Shown here in pieces: positions 54,781 to 63,946 of a stretch of 64,000 bases of DNA. The stretch's first letter is position 1. Each line of letters opens with the position of its first letter. The notes beneath the pieces were generated by a model. That model was not told where the DNA came from. It searched no databases and saw only the letters and a list, made by a program, of their open reading frames with translations. Source of the DNA: Oceanicaulis sp. HLUCCA04 (lineage in GTDB: Bacteria; Pseudomonadota; Alphaproteobacteria; Caulobacterales; Maricaulaceae); NCBI GenBank assembly GCA_001314625.1, contig LJSH01000005.1:241740-305739 (forward strand), read 5' to 3'. The position numbers and the translations under genes are program-made.

Positions 54781-57129
54781 CTACCAGCGTGCGCGGATCG
54801 ATGCCCAGCCCAGCCCTTCCGAGGGCGCATTGGCAATGTGGCCCGGCTGTTCGGTGAGGCGCGCAGCAAAGCTCACATCCATGCGCTCTGTCAGATTGCG
54901 CCGCCAGGCCGCTTCCAGCGAGAGCTCGCGCCCTGACGGGGCTAGCGAAGCGTAGCGGCGCTCATAGGTCACGATGTCCTCCCGGTTTACGTCGACCGGG
55001 ACCATGACCGAAATACGCCCTTCTTCAACGCGTAAAGGCTGGGACATGGTGAAGCCGAGCCGTCCGCCCGCCAGCGGCCGGTCAATGCCTGCGCTCCACG
55101 CCGTCGCCGCGAGGCCGCGTTCGACACTAAACGCCGCCGGAAGGTCAAACTGGCCGGTGACATATTCAAACCGGGCTGCACCGCGCCAGCCCATCGGCAG
55201 TTGGCCAGACCACAGCCCGGCGGTGAACTGGGTGTCGGACCTGTCCTCGCCGCCGAACCGGGTGGCGAGTGATCCGCCCATGACCGAGCCCGATTCCTGT
55301 CCGGTTCCGGTCTCAAAGCCGAATGTCTGCCCGGAAAGCTGGCCGGAACGCGGCGAATAGGTGAAGGCAGCGGCGTTGAAGGCGCTGTCAGCGCCCGATG
55401 AGGACCGCACGTGTACCGACGCCGGGCCAAACTGGTAGCTGGCCGCAACCCATTCGCGCGAACTGGCAAAGCGCGATACCGCGCCAGAAAACAGCGTGTC
55501 GGAAAGCACCGATCCGCCGGCGCCTCCGGTCGGCGAGGGCGAGGAGAAGCCCCGGCCCGCCTCCACGCTCAGATTGCCCTGGCGGTAGGCAAACGACATG
55601 TCTGGCTGCGACTGATACCATTCAGACGGCAGATTGCCGAGGATTTGCGAGGGCTGCCAGCCCATGCGCAGATTGATGGCCGCCTGTCCGATCTGCGTGC
55701 GCGACGCGCGCGCCAGGCTGCCCGTGGCCGCTGTCTGCATGGCGTCCAGCGCTCCATCCACAGCGACAGAAGGCCGGTCGGGATCGAAATGGAATGGCCG
55801 GCGATAGCGGTCACGCAGGACAGCATCGCTGACCAGCCTGCTTTCCCACAGCCAGTCGCCATAAGGCCCTGAGGGCATGGCCAGAATTTCCTCCACCGGC
55901 ACAGCCTCTCCGGCGCCGAAACTCATGCTGGTGCTGCCGACTGGGCGGAAGGCTGCGTCCAGATCGATCAGCCCGGTGCCGTAAACCGCGTCCACACCGG
56001 GATCGCCGAGGTCCCGTGCGGTATCAAACAGGATCTGCAGCGCTTCATTGCCCTCCAGATTGGGGAAGGCATCCAGCAGCAGGGCCAGCGCGCCGGCCAC
56101 GTGCGGGGCGGCAAAGCTGGTACCGGAATAAAAGACAAACTGGGTCGAGCCGTCATCTTCATCATCAAGGAAGGACGTGATGATACGTTGGCCCGGCGCT
56201 ACCAGGAAGCTGCTGCCGGTATCGCCAGCCCGGTTGGAAAACGGGGAGATTACGGCCTCGTCCGCTGTGCAGGCCTCGTCACGTTCGGGGCATTGTACGG
56301 AACCCACCGCGACCACGAATCCGCGCGCATCGGCTGTATCGGCGAAATTGCCCGGATAGTTCGGCTCATCACCCGTGCCGTCATTTTCCTCACCGCTATT
56401 GCCCGCCGACACCACAATGAAAATGCCGGCATCCACCGCGCGGCGCATGGCCGCAAATGTCTGGCTGAGATTGTCATCATCGCCGATTTCGCGGCCAAGC
56501 GACATGTTGATCACACGGGCGTTCTGGCTGATGGCGTAATCGATCGAGGCGGCAATATTGGAATCGGAATAGCGGCAGCCGCCCTCGTCATCGGGATCGT
56601 CCAGATCGCCCTCGTCAGCACATGAGCCGGGCGTGTCGGCGCGAATGGCCAGGATCGAGCTCTCGAAGGCGACGCCGTGACCGCCCCGGTCATTCTTGTT
56701 GGCGGCGATGACGCCGGCAACGCCGGTTCCGTGGCCGTCTTCGTCCTCCAGAATGTTGCGCGACTGCACGATATCCTGGCTATCGGGCGATAGCCGCCCG
56801 ACAAGTTCAGGGTGGTTCTGGTTGGCCCCGGTATCGATCACGGCAACGAGAATATTGGCACCCGTCGCGTCTGCATAGGCGGACGAAGCGTTGATAAGGC
56901 CGAGGCCGTATTGCCGGCCGTACTCTGCGGTCTCGAACTCTCCCGGATTGCTCGGCGGAGGCGGAGGCGGCGGCGGGGGAGGCGGCGGCGGTGGAGGCGG
57001 GGGTGGTGGTGGCAAGGGCGAGGGAACGGGCGTGACATCGGGGCTTCCGCCACCGCCGCCGCCGCACGCTGTCAAACCCACCGATACGGCGGCAAAAACC
57101 GAGACAAGTAATAAGCTGCGCCGGGCCAT
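54781..57129 (-). CDS. S8 subtilisin-like serine protease with C-terminal passenger/barrel-like region
   Basis: The 782-residue or so protein has a lipoprotein-like signal (VSVGLTAC), a run of six glycines, a tract of 20 prolines, and then an S8 domain. By my count the triad is D99 (VAVIDTGAN), H133 (DGHGTGVAG) and S338 (SGTSFAAPHVAG), with the oxyanion Asn at 244 (SAGNSG). After about residue 400 follows a Gln/Ser/Gly-rich region ending in beta-strand-like segments and a final Trp, as in autotransporter or outer-membrane proteins, but a standard barrel is not certain. It is 39 bp before the SBP gene and may be co-transcribed. Confidence 0.85.
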   Translation of the reverse strand: MARRSLLLVSVFAAVSVGLTACGGGGGGSPDVTPVPSPLPPPPPPPPPPPPPPPPPPPPSNPGEFETAEYGRQYGLGLINASSAYADATGANILVAVIDTGANQNHPELVGRLSPDSQDIVQSRNILEDEDGHGTGVAGVIAANKNDRGGHGVAFESSILAIRADTPGSCADEGDLDDPDDEGGCRYSDSNIAASIDYAISQNARVINMSLGREIGDDDNLSQTFAAMRRAVDAGIFIVVSAGNSGEENDGTGDEPNYPGNFADTADARGFVVAVGSVQCPERDEACTADEAVISPFSNRAGDTGSSFLVAPGQRIITSFLDDEDDGSTQFVFYSGTSFAAPHVAGALALLLDAFPNLEGNEALQILFDTARDLGDPGVDAVYGTGLIDLDAAFRPVGSTSMSFGAGEAVPVEEILAMPSGPYGDWLWESRLVSDAVLRDRYRRPFHFDPDRPSVAVDGALDAMQTAATGSLARASRTQIGQAAINLRMGWQPSQILGNLPSEWYQSQPDMSFAYRQGNLSVEAGRGFSSPSPTGGAGGSVLSDTLFSGAVSRFASSREWVAASYQFGPASVHVRSSSGADSAFNAAAFTYSPRSGQLSGQTFGFETGTGQESGSVMGGSLATRFGGEDRSDTQFTAGLWSGQLPMGWRGAARFEYVTGQFDLPAAFSVERGLAATAWSAGIDRPLAGGRLGFTMSQPLRVEEGRISVMVPVDVNREDIVTYERRYASLAPSGRELSLEAAWRRNLTERMDVSFAARLTEQPGHIANAPSEGLGWASIRARW
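56953..57012 (-). repeat. poly-proline-coding triplet tract
   Basis: Twenty CCN codons in a row (mixed CCG, CCT, CCA, CCC) encode the hinge between the lipoprotein N-terminus and the protease domain. Codon mixing argues against very recent slippage, but the tract length may vary between strains. Confidence 0.9.
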
Positions 57130-57230
57130 GCCGACTCCCCTCGAAAAGATGCTGCCCTGTCCCTCACGGCAGGGTAGATCAGAACCGGCCGAACGCGAAA
57201 TGGATAGCGACAGCCAAGCCTGACGGGCCG

Positions 57231-58436
57231 TTAATCGCCAGAAAGGCGGCTGACGAACTGGTCAAAAACTGCAAAGGAATCCTGCGGACCAGGGCTCGCT
57301 TCGGGGTGGTGCTGGACCGACATGACAGGCTTGTCTGTCAGGCGGAAACCACAATTGGTGCCGTCGAACAGGGAGACATGGGTCTCCTGCGCATTGTCTG
57401 GCAAGCTGTCACGGTCCACGGCAAACCCGTGATTCATCGACACAATCTCGACCTGTCCGGTGAGCAGGTTTTTCACCGGATGGTTGGCGCCGTGATGGCC
57501 GTGGGTCATCTTGGCTGTACGCGCGCCAATGGCCAGAGCCAGCATCTGATGGCCCAGGCAAATACCCAGCACCGGCACACCCGCATCGATAACACCGCGG
57601 ATCGTCTCCAGCGCATATTCACCGGTAGCAGCCGGATCGCCCGGACCGTTTGATACCACCACACCTGCAGGCGACAGCGCCAGAACAGCGTCTGCACCGG
57701 CGGTACCGGGCATCACCTTTACCCGCGCGCCTGCACCGGCCAGCCGGCGCAGAATATTGGCTTTGACGCCGTAATCGAGCACGACAACCAGAGGCCCGTC
57801 TGACGGCCCGATGCCGGGCCCGTCTGGCCAGGCCCAGTCCGCTTCGGTCCAGTCGCTATCGGTCTCGCCGAGCACATTGCGCGCCAACTCGGCGCCCTCC
57901 ATCTGCGGCGCGCTGCGGGCCGCTACCCGCAAGGCACCAGCATCCAGCTTGCCGCCGGGCGCGTGGGCAATCGCCACGATCGGCATGCCGCGTTCCCGGA
58001 TCAGGGCCGTCAGCGCGCGCGTGTCCACGCCTGTGACGGCGACTATTCCACGCGCGGCCAGCCATTCGGTAAAGCTCTGTTCGGCGCGCCAGCTAGAAGG
58101 CGGCGTAATCGGCGCACGGCTGACCATGCCAACGGCGGCCTTGCGCGCCCGCCCGCAGGCGGCTTCCTCATCCTGGGTGTTGGCGCCAACATTGCCGATA
58201 TGGGGAAAGGTGAAGCAGACAATCTGCCCGGCATAGGATGGATCGGCGAGAATTTCCTGATGTCCGGTCATCGCCGTGTTGAAGCACAGCTCGCCGGTAG
58301 CGATTCCCGATGCACCGGCCCCTTCGCCGGGGATAATCGTGCCGTCAGCCAGCACAATGGCTCCGGTCGCGCCGTCAAGATCGCAATCGCGCCAAGGACT
58401 TGTCGTCAGCGCTTGATTCCCGGCCCGTTCCGTCAT
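57231..58436 (-). CDS. carA: carbamoyl-phosphate synthase small subunit
   Basis: CarA supplies ammonia from glutamine. The 401-residue protein has the N-terminal domain (GEGAGASGIATGELCFNTAM, then TGHQEILADPSYAGQIVCFT) and a class I glutamine amidotransferase with GICLGHQMLA (nucleophile Cys) and VQHHPEASPGPQDS (His, Glu). It is divergent from yqeY with a 169-bp gap that carries the promoters. It is not adjacent to carB. Confidence 0.97.
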   Translation of the reverse strand: MTERAGNQALTTSPWRDCDLDGATGAIVLADGTIIPGEGAGASGIATGELCFNTAMTGHQEILADPSYAGQIVCFTFPHIGNVGANTQDEEAACGRARKAAVGMVSRAPITPPSSWRAEQSFTEWLAARGIVAVTGVDTRALTALIRERGMPIVAIAHAPGGKLDAGALRVAARSAPQMEGAELARNVLGETDSDWTEADWAWPDGPGIGPSDGPLVVVLDYGVKANILRRLAGAGARVKVMPGTAGADAVLALSPAGVVVSNGPGDPAATGEYALETIRGVIDAGVPVLGICLGHQMLALAIGARTAKMTHGHHGANHPVKNLLTGQVEIVSMNHGFAVDRDSLPDNAQETHVSLFDGTNCGFRLTDKPVMSVQHHPEASPGPQDSFAVFDQFVSRLSGD

Positions 58437-58605
58437 ATCTCACCGCCTGATTTCGCGCGTGCCGCATAAACAGGGCGGCCCCTGAAACAAACGCGCGGAC
58501 GGTATGTGAGCCTTGCCGAGACGTCAAGCAAGCTGAAAGCCGAAAAAGCAACTCAGAAACAATGGGTTAAGCGACGTCGCTGTAACTCGTTTGAATGGAT
58601 GAAAA

Positions 58606-59073
58606 ATGTCGCTGCGCGACCAGATTACCGAAGACCTCAAGAACGCCATGCGGGCCAAGGATGGCCTGACGCTGAGCACGCTGCGCCTCGTCCAGGCGGC
58701 GATCAAGGATCGTGACATTGCTGCACGTGCAGAAGATCGCTGTCAGGGCTGTGAGGACGGAGAGATTCTCGCCTTGCTTCAGAAGCTCGTGAAGCAGCGC
58801 GAAGAAAGTGCAGACACTTATGAAAGCGCCGGGCGGCTGGACCTTGCTGAACGCGAGCGGGCAGAGGCTGAAATCGTGCGCGCCTATCTGCCGACGCCGA
58901 TGTGCGAGCAGGAAATCGAGCAGGCCGCCGAAACAGTTGTTGACGAGCTGGGCGCGACCGGTCTGAAAGACATGGGCAAATGCATGGGTACGCTCAAGCA
59001 GCGCTACACCGGCCGCATGGATTTTTCCAAGGCTGGCGAGACCATAAAGACCCTGCTGCAGGGCCGGGCCTGA
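58606..59073 (+). CDS. GatB/YqeY-domain protein
   Basis: The 155-residue protein has the YqeY pattern: SLRDQITEDLKNAMRAKDGL, STLRLVQAAIKDRDIAARAE, LVKQREESADTYESAGRLDL and the terminal MGKCMGTLKQRYTGRMDFSK. It is homologous to the tail domain of GatB, which contacts tRNA. Function is unproven. The yqeY-dnaG-rpoD order is conserved in alphaproteobacteria. Confidence 0.93.
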   Translation: MSLRDQITEDLKNAMRAKDGLTLSTLRLVQAAIKDRDIAARAEDRCQGCEDGEILALLQKLVKQREESADTYESAGRLDLAERERAEAEIVRAYLPTPMCEQEIEQAAETVVDELGATGLKDMGKCMGTLKQRYTGRMDFSKAGETIKTLLQGRA

Positions 59074-59130
59074 TTGTTCTGTGTGCCGATAAAGGGGAGT
59101 GCAGACGCGCGCTCCATGCTATGTTGAGTC

Positions 59131-60954
59131 ATGGCCCTTCCTGACGGATTCCTGGACGAGATAAAAGCGCGCATCCGCTTGTCCGACCTTGTCGGACGGA
59201 CCGTTGCGCTGCGCCGTCAGGGCCGCGAGTTCGCCGGCCTGTCTCCGTTCAAGAAGGAGCGCACCCCGTCTTTTTTCGTCAATGACGAGAAGGGCTTCTA
59301 CCATTGCTTCTCGTCCCAGAAGAATGGCGATGCGGTCAACTGGCTGCAGGAGACGCAAGGTCTCAGCTTCATGGAGGCGGTGGAAGCACTCGCCTCCGAG
59401 GCAGGACTTCCCATGCCCGCGCCGGACCCGGAAGCGGCCCGCAAGGATGAGCGCCGCAAGGAGCTCGCCGAATGGAACGAGCTGGCGCAGCAGTATTTTG
59501 CCCGTGAGCTGAATGGTCCGCGCGGCGGCGATGCGCGCGCCTATCTGGAGCAGCGCGGACTCTCGCCCAAGGACTGGGAGCGGTTTGGCCTTGGCTATGC
59601 GCCGGAGATGCGCACCGGCCTGAAGGACGCGCTGGTCAACAAGGGTGCAAAGCCTGACGAGCTGGTCACGGCAGGACTGCTTATCGCGCCGGAAGATGGC
59701 GGCGCGGCCTTTGACCGCTTCCGCGGCCGGATCATGTTCCCGATCCATGATCCGCGCGGGCGGCTGGTGGCGTTTGGCGGGCGGGCCATGTCCAAGGATG
59801 CCCGCGCCAAGTATCTGAACTCGCCCGAAACGCCGCTCTTTCACAAGAGCCATGTCCTCTACCGCTACCCTGAGGCGCGCAGCGCCGCCTCCGATCCCAA
59901 GGCCGGTATTCGCGGTCTGATCGTGGCCGAGGGTTATATGGATGTCATCGCGCTGAACCGGGCAGGGCTGGTTCACGCTGTTGCTCCGCTGGGCACCGCG
60001 CTGACCGAAGACCAGTTGCGTCTTTTGTGGCGCGCCGGGCCGGAGCCGGTCATCTGCCTTGATGGTGACAGTGCGGGCCAGCGCGCGGCCGGCCTTGCCG
60101 CCGAGCGTGCCCTGCCGCTGCTGGAGCCCGGCAAGAGCTTGCGCTTCGTCTTCCTGCCCGACGGACAGGATCCGGACGATGTGCTGAAAGCCAAGGGCGC
60201 GGAGGCGCTGCGCGCTCTGGTCAACGATACCCGTTCGCTGTCAGAGCTTTTGTGGGACCGTGAATTTGCGGCCGAACCGCTGAATGATCCTGACCGGCGC
60301 GCCGGTTTCCGCCGCCGCTTGCGCTCTCTGGTGACAAAAATCACCGATCCGGACGTGCGTGAGGAATACAAGGCGGAATTTGACCGCCGGCTGGCCTCGG
60401 CGTTCGGGCGCCGGCCAGTCCGGGGCCCGTGGCGGGGGCGGCCGAATGCGGACGGTGTGTCCGACGGCCCGCCTGTTGCCGAAACCCGCAAGCTGGCGCA
60501 GGCGCGCCGGGCCCCGCCGGCGGTCCGCCATTTGTTGCTGGCCGCGATGGACTGGCCCGAACTGGCCGTCAGTGAAGCCGAAACGCTTGCCGAGCTGGAC
60601 TGCGGCCCGCTTGACAGTCTGCGTGACGCTATTCTAGACGCATGTTCCCTTGGGGAAAGTGTGGACAAGGACAGGCTGCGCACTGAGCTGGTTCGTCAGG
60701 GGATGGATGGCATTCTTCGAAAGCTCGACGCGGAACGTGTTCCGATGCGCGCGGCCATGGGTGGGGAAGACGCCGAACCCGCAGACAGGGTGAACGCTTG
60801 GCGAAAAGCTGCGGCTTCCTATATGGAGAGAGTTGAAGAGGAACGCATTCGCAGTGATGCGCGTCTTCTTGAGAGCGAGGCGCTGGCGCGCGGCGATGCC
60901 GCTGAGGTGCACCAGCTGATCGCCGGGTATAAGGCCAGCCGCCGCCGCAAATAG
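59131..60954 (+). CDS. dnaG: DNA primase
   Basis: DnaG makes RNA primers for replication. The 607-residue protein has the N-terminal domain, the Toprim core with GLIVAEGYMDVIALNRAG and VICLDGDSAGQRAAG, and a helicase-binding C-terminal region. The N-terminal zinc site is altered: where many bacteria have CPFH and CFGC, this reads GLSPFKKERTPSF and FYHCFSSQKNGD. Loss of these ligands is a trait I recall in alphaproteobacterial DnaG, so it is not a local defect. It is followed 66 bp later by rpoD. Confidence 0.96.
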   Translation: MALPDGFLDEIKARIRLSDLVGRTVALRRQGREFAGLSPFKKERTPSFFVNDEKGFYHCFSSQKNGDAVNWLQETQGLSFMEAVEALASEAGLPMPAPDPEAARKDERRKELAEWNELAQQYFARELNGPRGGDARAYLEQRGLSPKDWERFGLGYAPEMRTGLKDALVNKGAKPDELVTAGLLIAPEDGGAAFDRFRGRIMFPIHDPRGRLVAFGGRAMSKDARAKYLNSPETPLFHKSHVLYRYPEARSAASDPKAGIRGLIVAEGYMDVIALNRAGLVHAVAPLGTALTEDQLRLLWRAGPEPVICLDGDSAGQRAAGLAAERALPLLEPGKSLRFVFLPDGQDPDDVLKAKGAEALRALVNDTRSLSELLWDREFAAEPLNDPDRRAGFRRRLRSLVTKITDPDVREEYKAEFDRRLASAFGRRPVRGPWRGRPNADGVSDGPPVAETRKLAQARRAPPAVRHLLLAAMDWPELAVSEAETLAELDCGPLDSLRDAILDACSLGESVDKDRLRTELVRQGMDGILRKLDAERVPMRAAMGGEDAEPADRVNAWRKAAASYMERVEEERIRSDARLLESEALARGDAAEVHQLIAGYKASRRRK

Positions 60955-61020
60955 CGGGCGCGCGGTCTATTTTGTTTGTGGCAGCCGGTGATCCGGCGGC
61001 CAAGGGAGTTCAAGTCAGGC

Positions 61021-63066
61021 ATGACCAAAGCAGCGACCGAGACGGCTGAAGCAGCCCCGGAAAATCAGGACGGCCCGCTTCTCGATCTCAATGACCTGTC
61101 GGTCAAGGCGATGGTGAAGGCCGCCAAAAAGCGCGGCTATGTCACCCATGACGAACTCAACAAGGTTCTGCCGTCTGAGGAGTTTTCCTCCGAGCAGATC
61201 GAGGATGTCCTTTCCCAACTGTCTGAAATGGGAATCACGGTCGTTGATTCCGAGGAAGAGGTTGATGACGCCGAGCCAGCGGGCGCCGACCGCGATGAAG
61301 AGGAAGAAGATGACGGCCGTTCGCGTGCCGTAGCGGCCAAGTCGAAAACGGCCGTTGCCGGCCAGAACACCACGTCCGCGCAGGACCGCACCGATGATCC
61401 TGTGCGGATGTATCTGCGCGAGATGGGCTCGGTCGAGCTGTTGTCGCGCGAGGGCGAGATTGCCATCGCCAAGCGCATCGAGGCGGGCCGCAACGCGATG
61501 ATTCGCGGTCTGTGCGAAAGCCCGCTGACCTTCGAGGCCATCATGGTCTGGCGTGAAGAGCTCCAGTCCGGCCAGGTTTTGCTGCGCGATATCATCGATC
61601 TGGACGCCACCTATGGCGGCGTGCGCGAAGACCATTCGGAAACCGGGGCGCCCGATGCCGGACGGGGTCCGGCCGCTCATGTGCGCCCGAGCACCCGCCC
61701 CACCTCTGATGATGACGAGGATGGCGAGAAATCGTCCAAAGAGGGCGAAGAGGGCGAAAACGCCGCCGGTGAAGAGGAAGAAGACGAGGATGACGGCGCA
61801 AACCTGTCGCTGGCAGCCATGGAAGCCGAGCTGCGCGACGACGTCATGGAGACGCTGGACGCGGTAGCGAGCGACTTCACATCCTTCCGCAAGCTGCAGG
61901 ACAAGCTGGTTGGGTTGCGCATGGAGGGCAAGGACCTCTCCAAGAAGGACCGCGACACCTATGAGGGCGTGCGCGAATCCATCGTCGCCAATTTGAACTC
62001 GCTCAATCTGAACAATGCCCGGATCGAGGCGCTGGTCGAACAGCTGGATGCCATCAACAAGCGCCTGGTGGTTCTGGAGGGCAAGCTTTTGCGCTCAGCC
62101 GAGGCTCACGGCGTGCCGCGCCACGAGTTCATGAGCGCCTATCAGGGCCATGAGCTTGATCCCAACTGGCTGGACGACTGGAAAGCCAAATCCGCGCCTT
62201 GGAAAAAGTTTGCCGAGCGCGAGGAAAAGGAAGCCGCCCAGATTCGCGAGAACATCGCCGAACTGGCGACTGAATCCGGTGTGCCGATCGATGATTTCCG
62301 CCGCATTGTCGCGACCGTCCAGAAGGGTGCTCGCGAAGCGCGGATCGCCAAGAAGGAAATGGTCGAGGCCAATCTGCGCCTGGTTATCTCCATCGCCAAG
62401 AAATACACCAATCGCGGCCTGCAATTCCTTGATCTCATTCAGGAAGGCAATATCGGCCTGATGAAGGCGGTCGATAAGTTCGAATACCGCCGCGGTTATA
62501 AGTTCTCGACCTATGCCACCTGGTGGATCCGGCAGGCCATCACCCGCTCCATCGCCGATCAGGCCCGCACCATCCGCATTCCGGTGCACATGATCGAGAC
62601 GATCAACAAGATCGTGCGCACCAGCCGCCAGATGCTCCACGAGATCGGCCGTGAGCCGACTCCCGAAGAGCTGGCCGAAAAGCTCTCCATGCCGCTGGAA
62701 AAAGTGCGCAAGGTGATGAAGATCGCCAAGGAGCCGATCAGCCTGGAAACGCCAATTGGCGACGAGGAAGATTCACATCTGGGCGATTTCATTGAGGACA
62801 AGAACGCCGTTCTGCCCATCGATGCGGCGATCCATTCAAACCTGCGCGAGACCACCACACTGGTGCTCGCCAGCCTCACCCCGCGTGAGGAGCGCGTGCT
62901 GCGCATGCGCTTTGGCATCGGCATGAATACCGATCACACGCTCGAAGAAGTCGGCCAGCAATTCTCTGTCACGCGCGAGCGTATCCGCCAGATCGAGGCC
63001 AAGGCCCTTCGCAAGCTCAAGCACCCCAGCCGCAGCCGCAAGCTGCGCAGCTTCCTGGACAGCTAG
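61021..63066 (+). CDS. rpoD: RNA polymerase primary sigma factor (sigma70)
   Basis: The 681-residue protein has region 1.1 ([20 protein letters not shown]), an acidic non-conserved region (about 225-265), region 2 ([20 protein letters not shown]), region 3 and region 4 ([20 protein letters not shown], then [20 protein letters not shown]). ATG 61021 is preferred over the frame start at 60976. It ends the macromolecular-synthesis cluster yqeY-dnaG-rpoD. Confidence 0.97.
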   Translation: MTKAATETAEAAPENQDGPLLDLNDLSVKAMVKAAKKRGYVTHDELNKVLPSEEFSSEQIEDVLSQLSEMGITVVDSEEEVDDAEPAGADRDEEEEDDGRSRAVAAKSKTAVAGQNTTSAQDRTDDPVRMYLREMGSVELLSREGEIAIAKRIEAGRNAMIRGLCESPLTFEAIMVWREELQSGQVLLRDIIDLDATYGGVREDHSETGAPDAGRGPAAHVRPSTRPTSDDDEDGEKSSKEGEEGENAAGEEEEDEDDGANLSLAAMEAELRDDVMETLDAVASDFTSFRKLQDKLVGLRMEGKDLSKKDRDTYEGVRESIVANLNSLNLNNARIEALVEQLDAINKRLVVLEGKLLRSAEAHGVPRHEFMSAYQGHELDPNWLDDWKAKSAPWKKFAEREEKEAAQIRENIAELATESGVPIDDFRRIVATVQKGAREARIAKKEMVEANLRLVISIAKKYTNRGLQFLDLIQEGNIGLMKAVDKFEYRRGYKFSTYATWWIRQAITRSIADQARTIRIPVHMIETINKIVRTSRQMLHEIGREPTPEELAEKLSMPLEKVRKVMKIAKEPISLETPIGDEEDSHLGDFIEDKNAVLPIDAAIHSNLRETTTLVLASLTPREERVLRMRFGIGMNTDHTLEEVGQQFSVTRERIRQIEAKALRKLKHPSRSRKLRSFLDS

Positions 63067-63128
63067 GAGCGGGCTGGGCGCCAGTTAAATTGCCTGCACG
63101 GCAGTCAGAGCTGTGATAAGGTATGTGC

Positions 63129-63320
63129 ATGAGCAAAGTGACAAAGCAAAGATCCGGTCCGTCAGGGTTCGTTCTCGGGCGGCAGGCTTTTGCGCGCATC
63201 AGCGCGGTAGAAGGCTTGGTCCTGACGCCGGGCATGCAGGCTGATTTCGCCGAGCTCGACCGTGCGCAGGCAGACGCTGCAACGCGCCGCCGCCAACTGC
63301 GCAAGCGGTATGCCGGATAG
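63129..63320 (+). CDS. FicA/YhfG-like antitoxin candidate
   Basis: The roughly 63-residue product reads GFVLGRQAFARISAVEGLVL, TPGMQADFAEL and ends in LRKRY. Small antitoxins of Fic toxins (VbhA, YhfG) carry an inhibitory S/T-x3-E-G/N motif; here the matching place reads ISAVEG, with Ile at the Ser/Thr place and a Ser one residue later. Its position 11 bp before fic, size and C-terminal basic 'RY' end fit that role. The inhibitory motif is therefore imperfect. ATG 63129 is likelier than the frame start at 63123. Confidence 0.55.
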   Translation: MSKVTKQRSGPSGFVLGRQAFARISAVEGLVLTPGMQADFAELDRAQADAATRRRQLRKRYAG

Positions 63321-63331
63321 TTTCAGCGGTC

Positions 63332-63901
63332 ATGTATGACGCTGAACCTGATCCTTATTGCTACCGGAACAGCGATGTCTTGATCAATTTGCCGGGCTTG
63401 CGGTCTGCCGATCAGCTGGAAGCTTTTGAGCTAGTCGCCACAACACAGCGCGCCGACGAGCCACTTCCCGCTGGGCGGCTGAGTGTGACCCACTACCGGC
63501 GCGTGCATCATCATCTTTTTCAGGACGTGTATGCTTGGGCTGGAAAGTTCCGCACGGTGCGCCTTTCCAAGGGCGCCAGCACATTCTGCTATCCTGAGCA
63601 TATTCCCGATTAGATGGCACGCTTGTTTGCCCTGTTGCGCGGCGCGCCGTGGCGCAACGACCCCGATCGCGGTGCATTTGCGTACGGGCTGGCGCATTGG
63701 CTGGCTGAGCTGAACGCTATCCATCCATTCCGCGAAGGAAATGGGCGGGTTCAACTGACCTTTGCCGCGCTGTTGGCGCATCGGGCGACTAGAACGCTGC
63801 ATCTGGAACGGCTGGAGCCGGAAGCTTTTCTGACGGCCATGATTGCCAGCTTCAACGGCGATGAATCGCCGCTGGCCCGTCAAATTGCTCCGCTGTTGTA
63901 G
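63332..63901 (+). pseudogene. Fic-domain protein, interrupted by one in-frame TAG
   Basis: Two consecutive open segments in the same frame make up one Fic protein. Codons 63332-63610 encode DPYCYRNSDVLINLPGLRSA through RTVRLSKGASTFCYPEHIPD; TAG follows at 63611-63613; codons 63614-63901 encode MARLFALLRG... and the Fic active-site motif HPFREGNGR. Removing the stop restores a normal-length Fic protein (about 189 residues). Family alignments have Glu, Lys or Arg near that place (…IPxEM…), so GAG or AAG to TAG is a plausible single change. Whether the stop is a sequencing error, a true nonsense mutation or is suppressed is not decidable here. Confidence 0.8.
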
Positions 63902-63946
63902 GGCGCACCGGCGCCTCTGTCTGCGTTCTCTGAAGGATAAGCCCCC

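Noticed and set aside
56891..57223. Poly-glycine open frame on the plus strand
   Set aside because: It is the complement of the poly-proline tract in the S8 protease gene.
59200..59340. Loss of DnaG zinc-finger ligands as a local mutation
   Set aside because: The SPF and CFSS forms are, as I recall, common to alphaproteobacterial primases, so it looks lineage-wide.
61690..61810. Acidic insert in RpoD as an unusual domain
   Set aside because: Primary sigma factors of this class normally have an acidic non-conserved region between regions 1.2 and 2.1.
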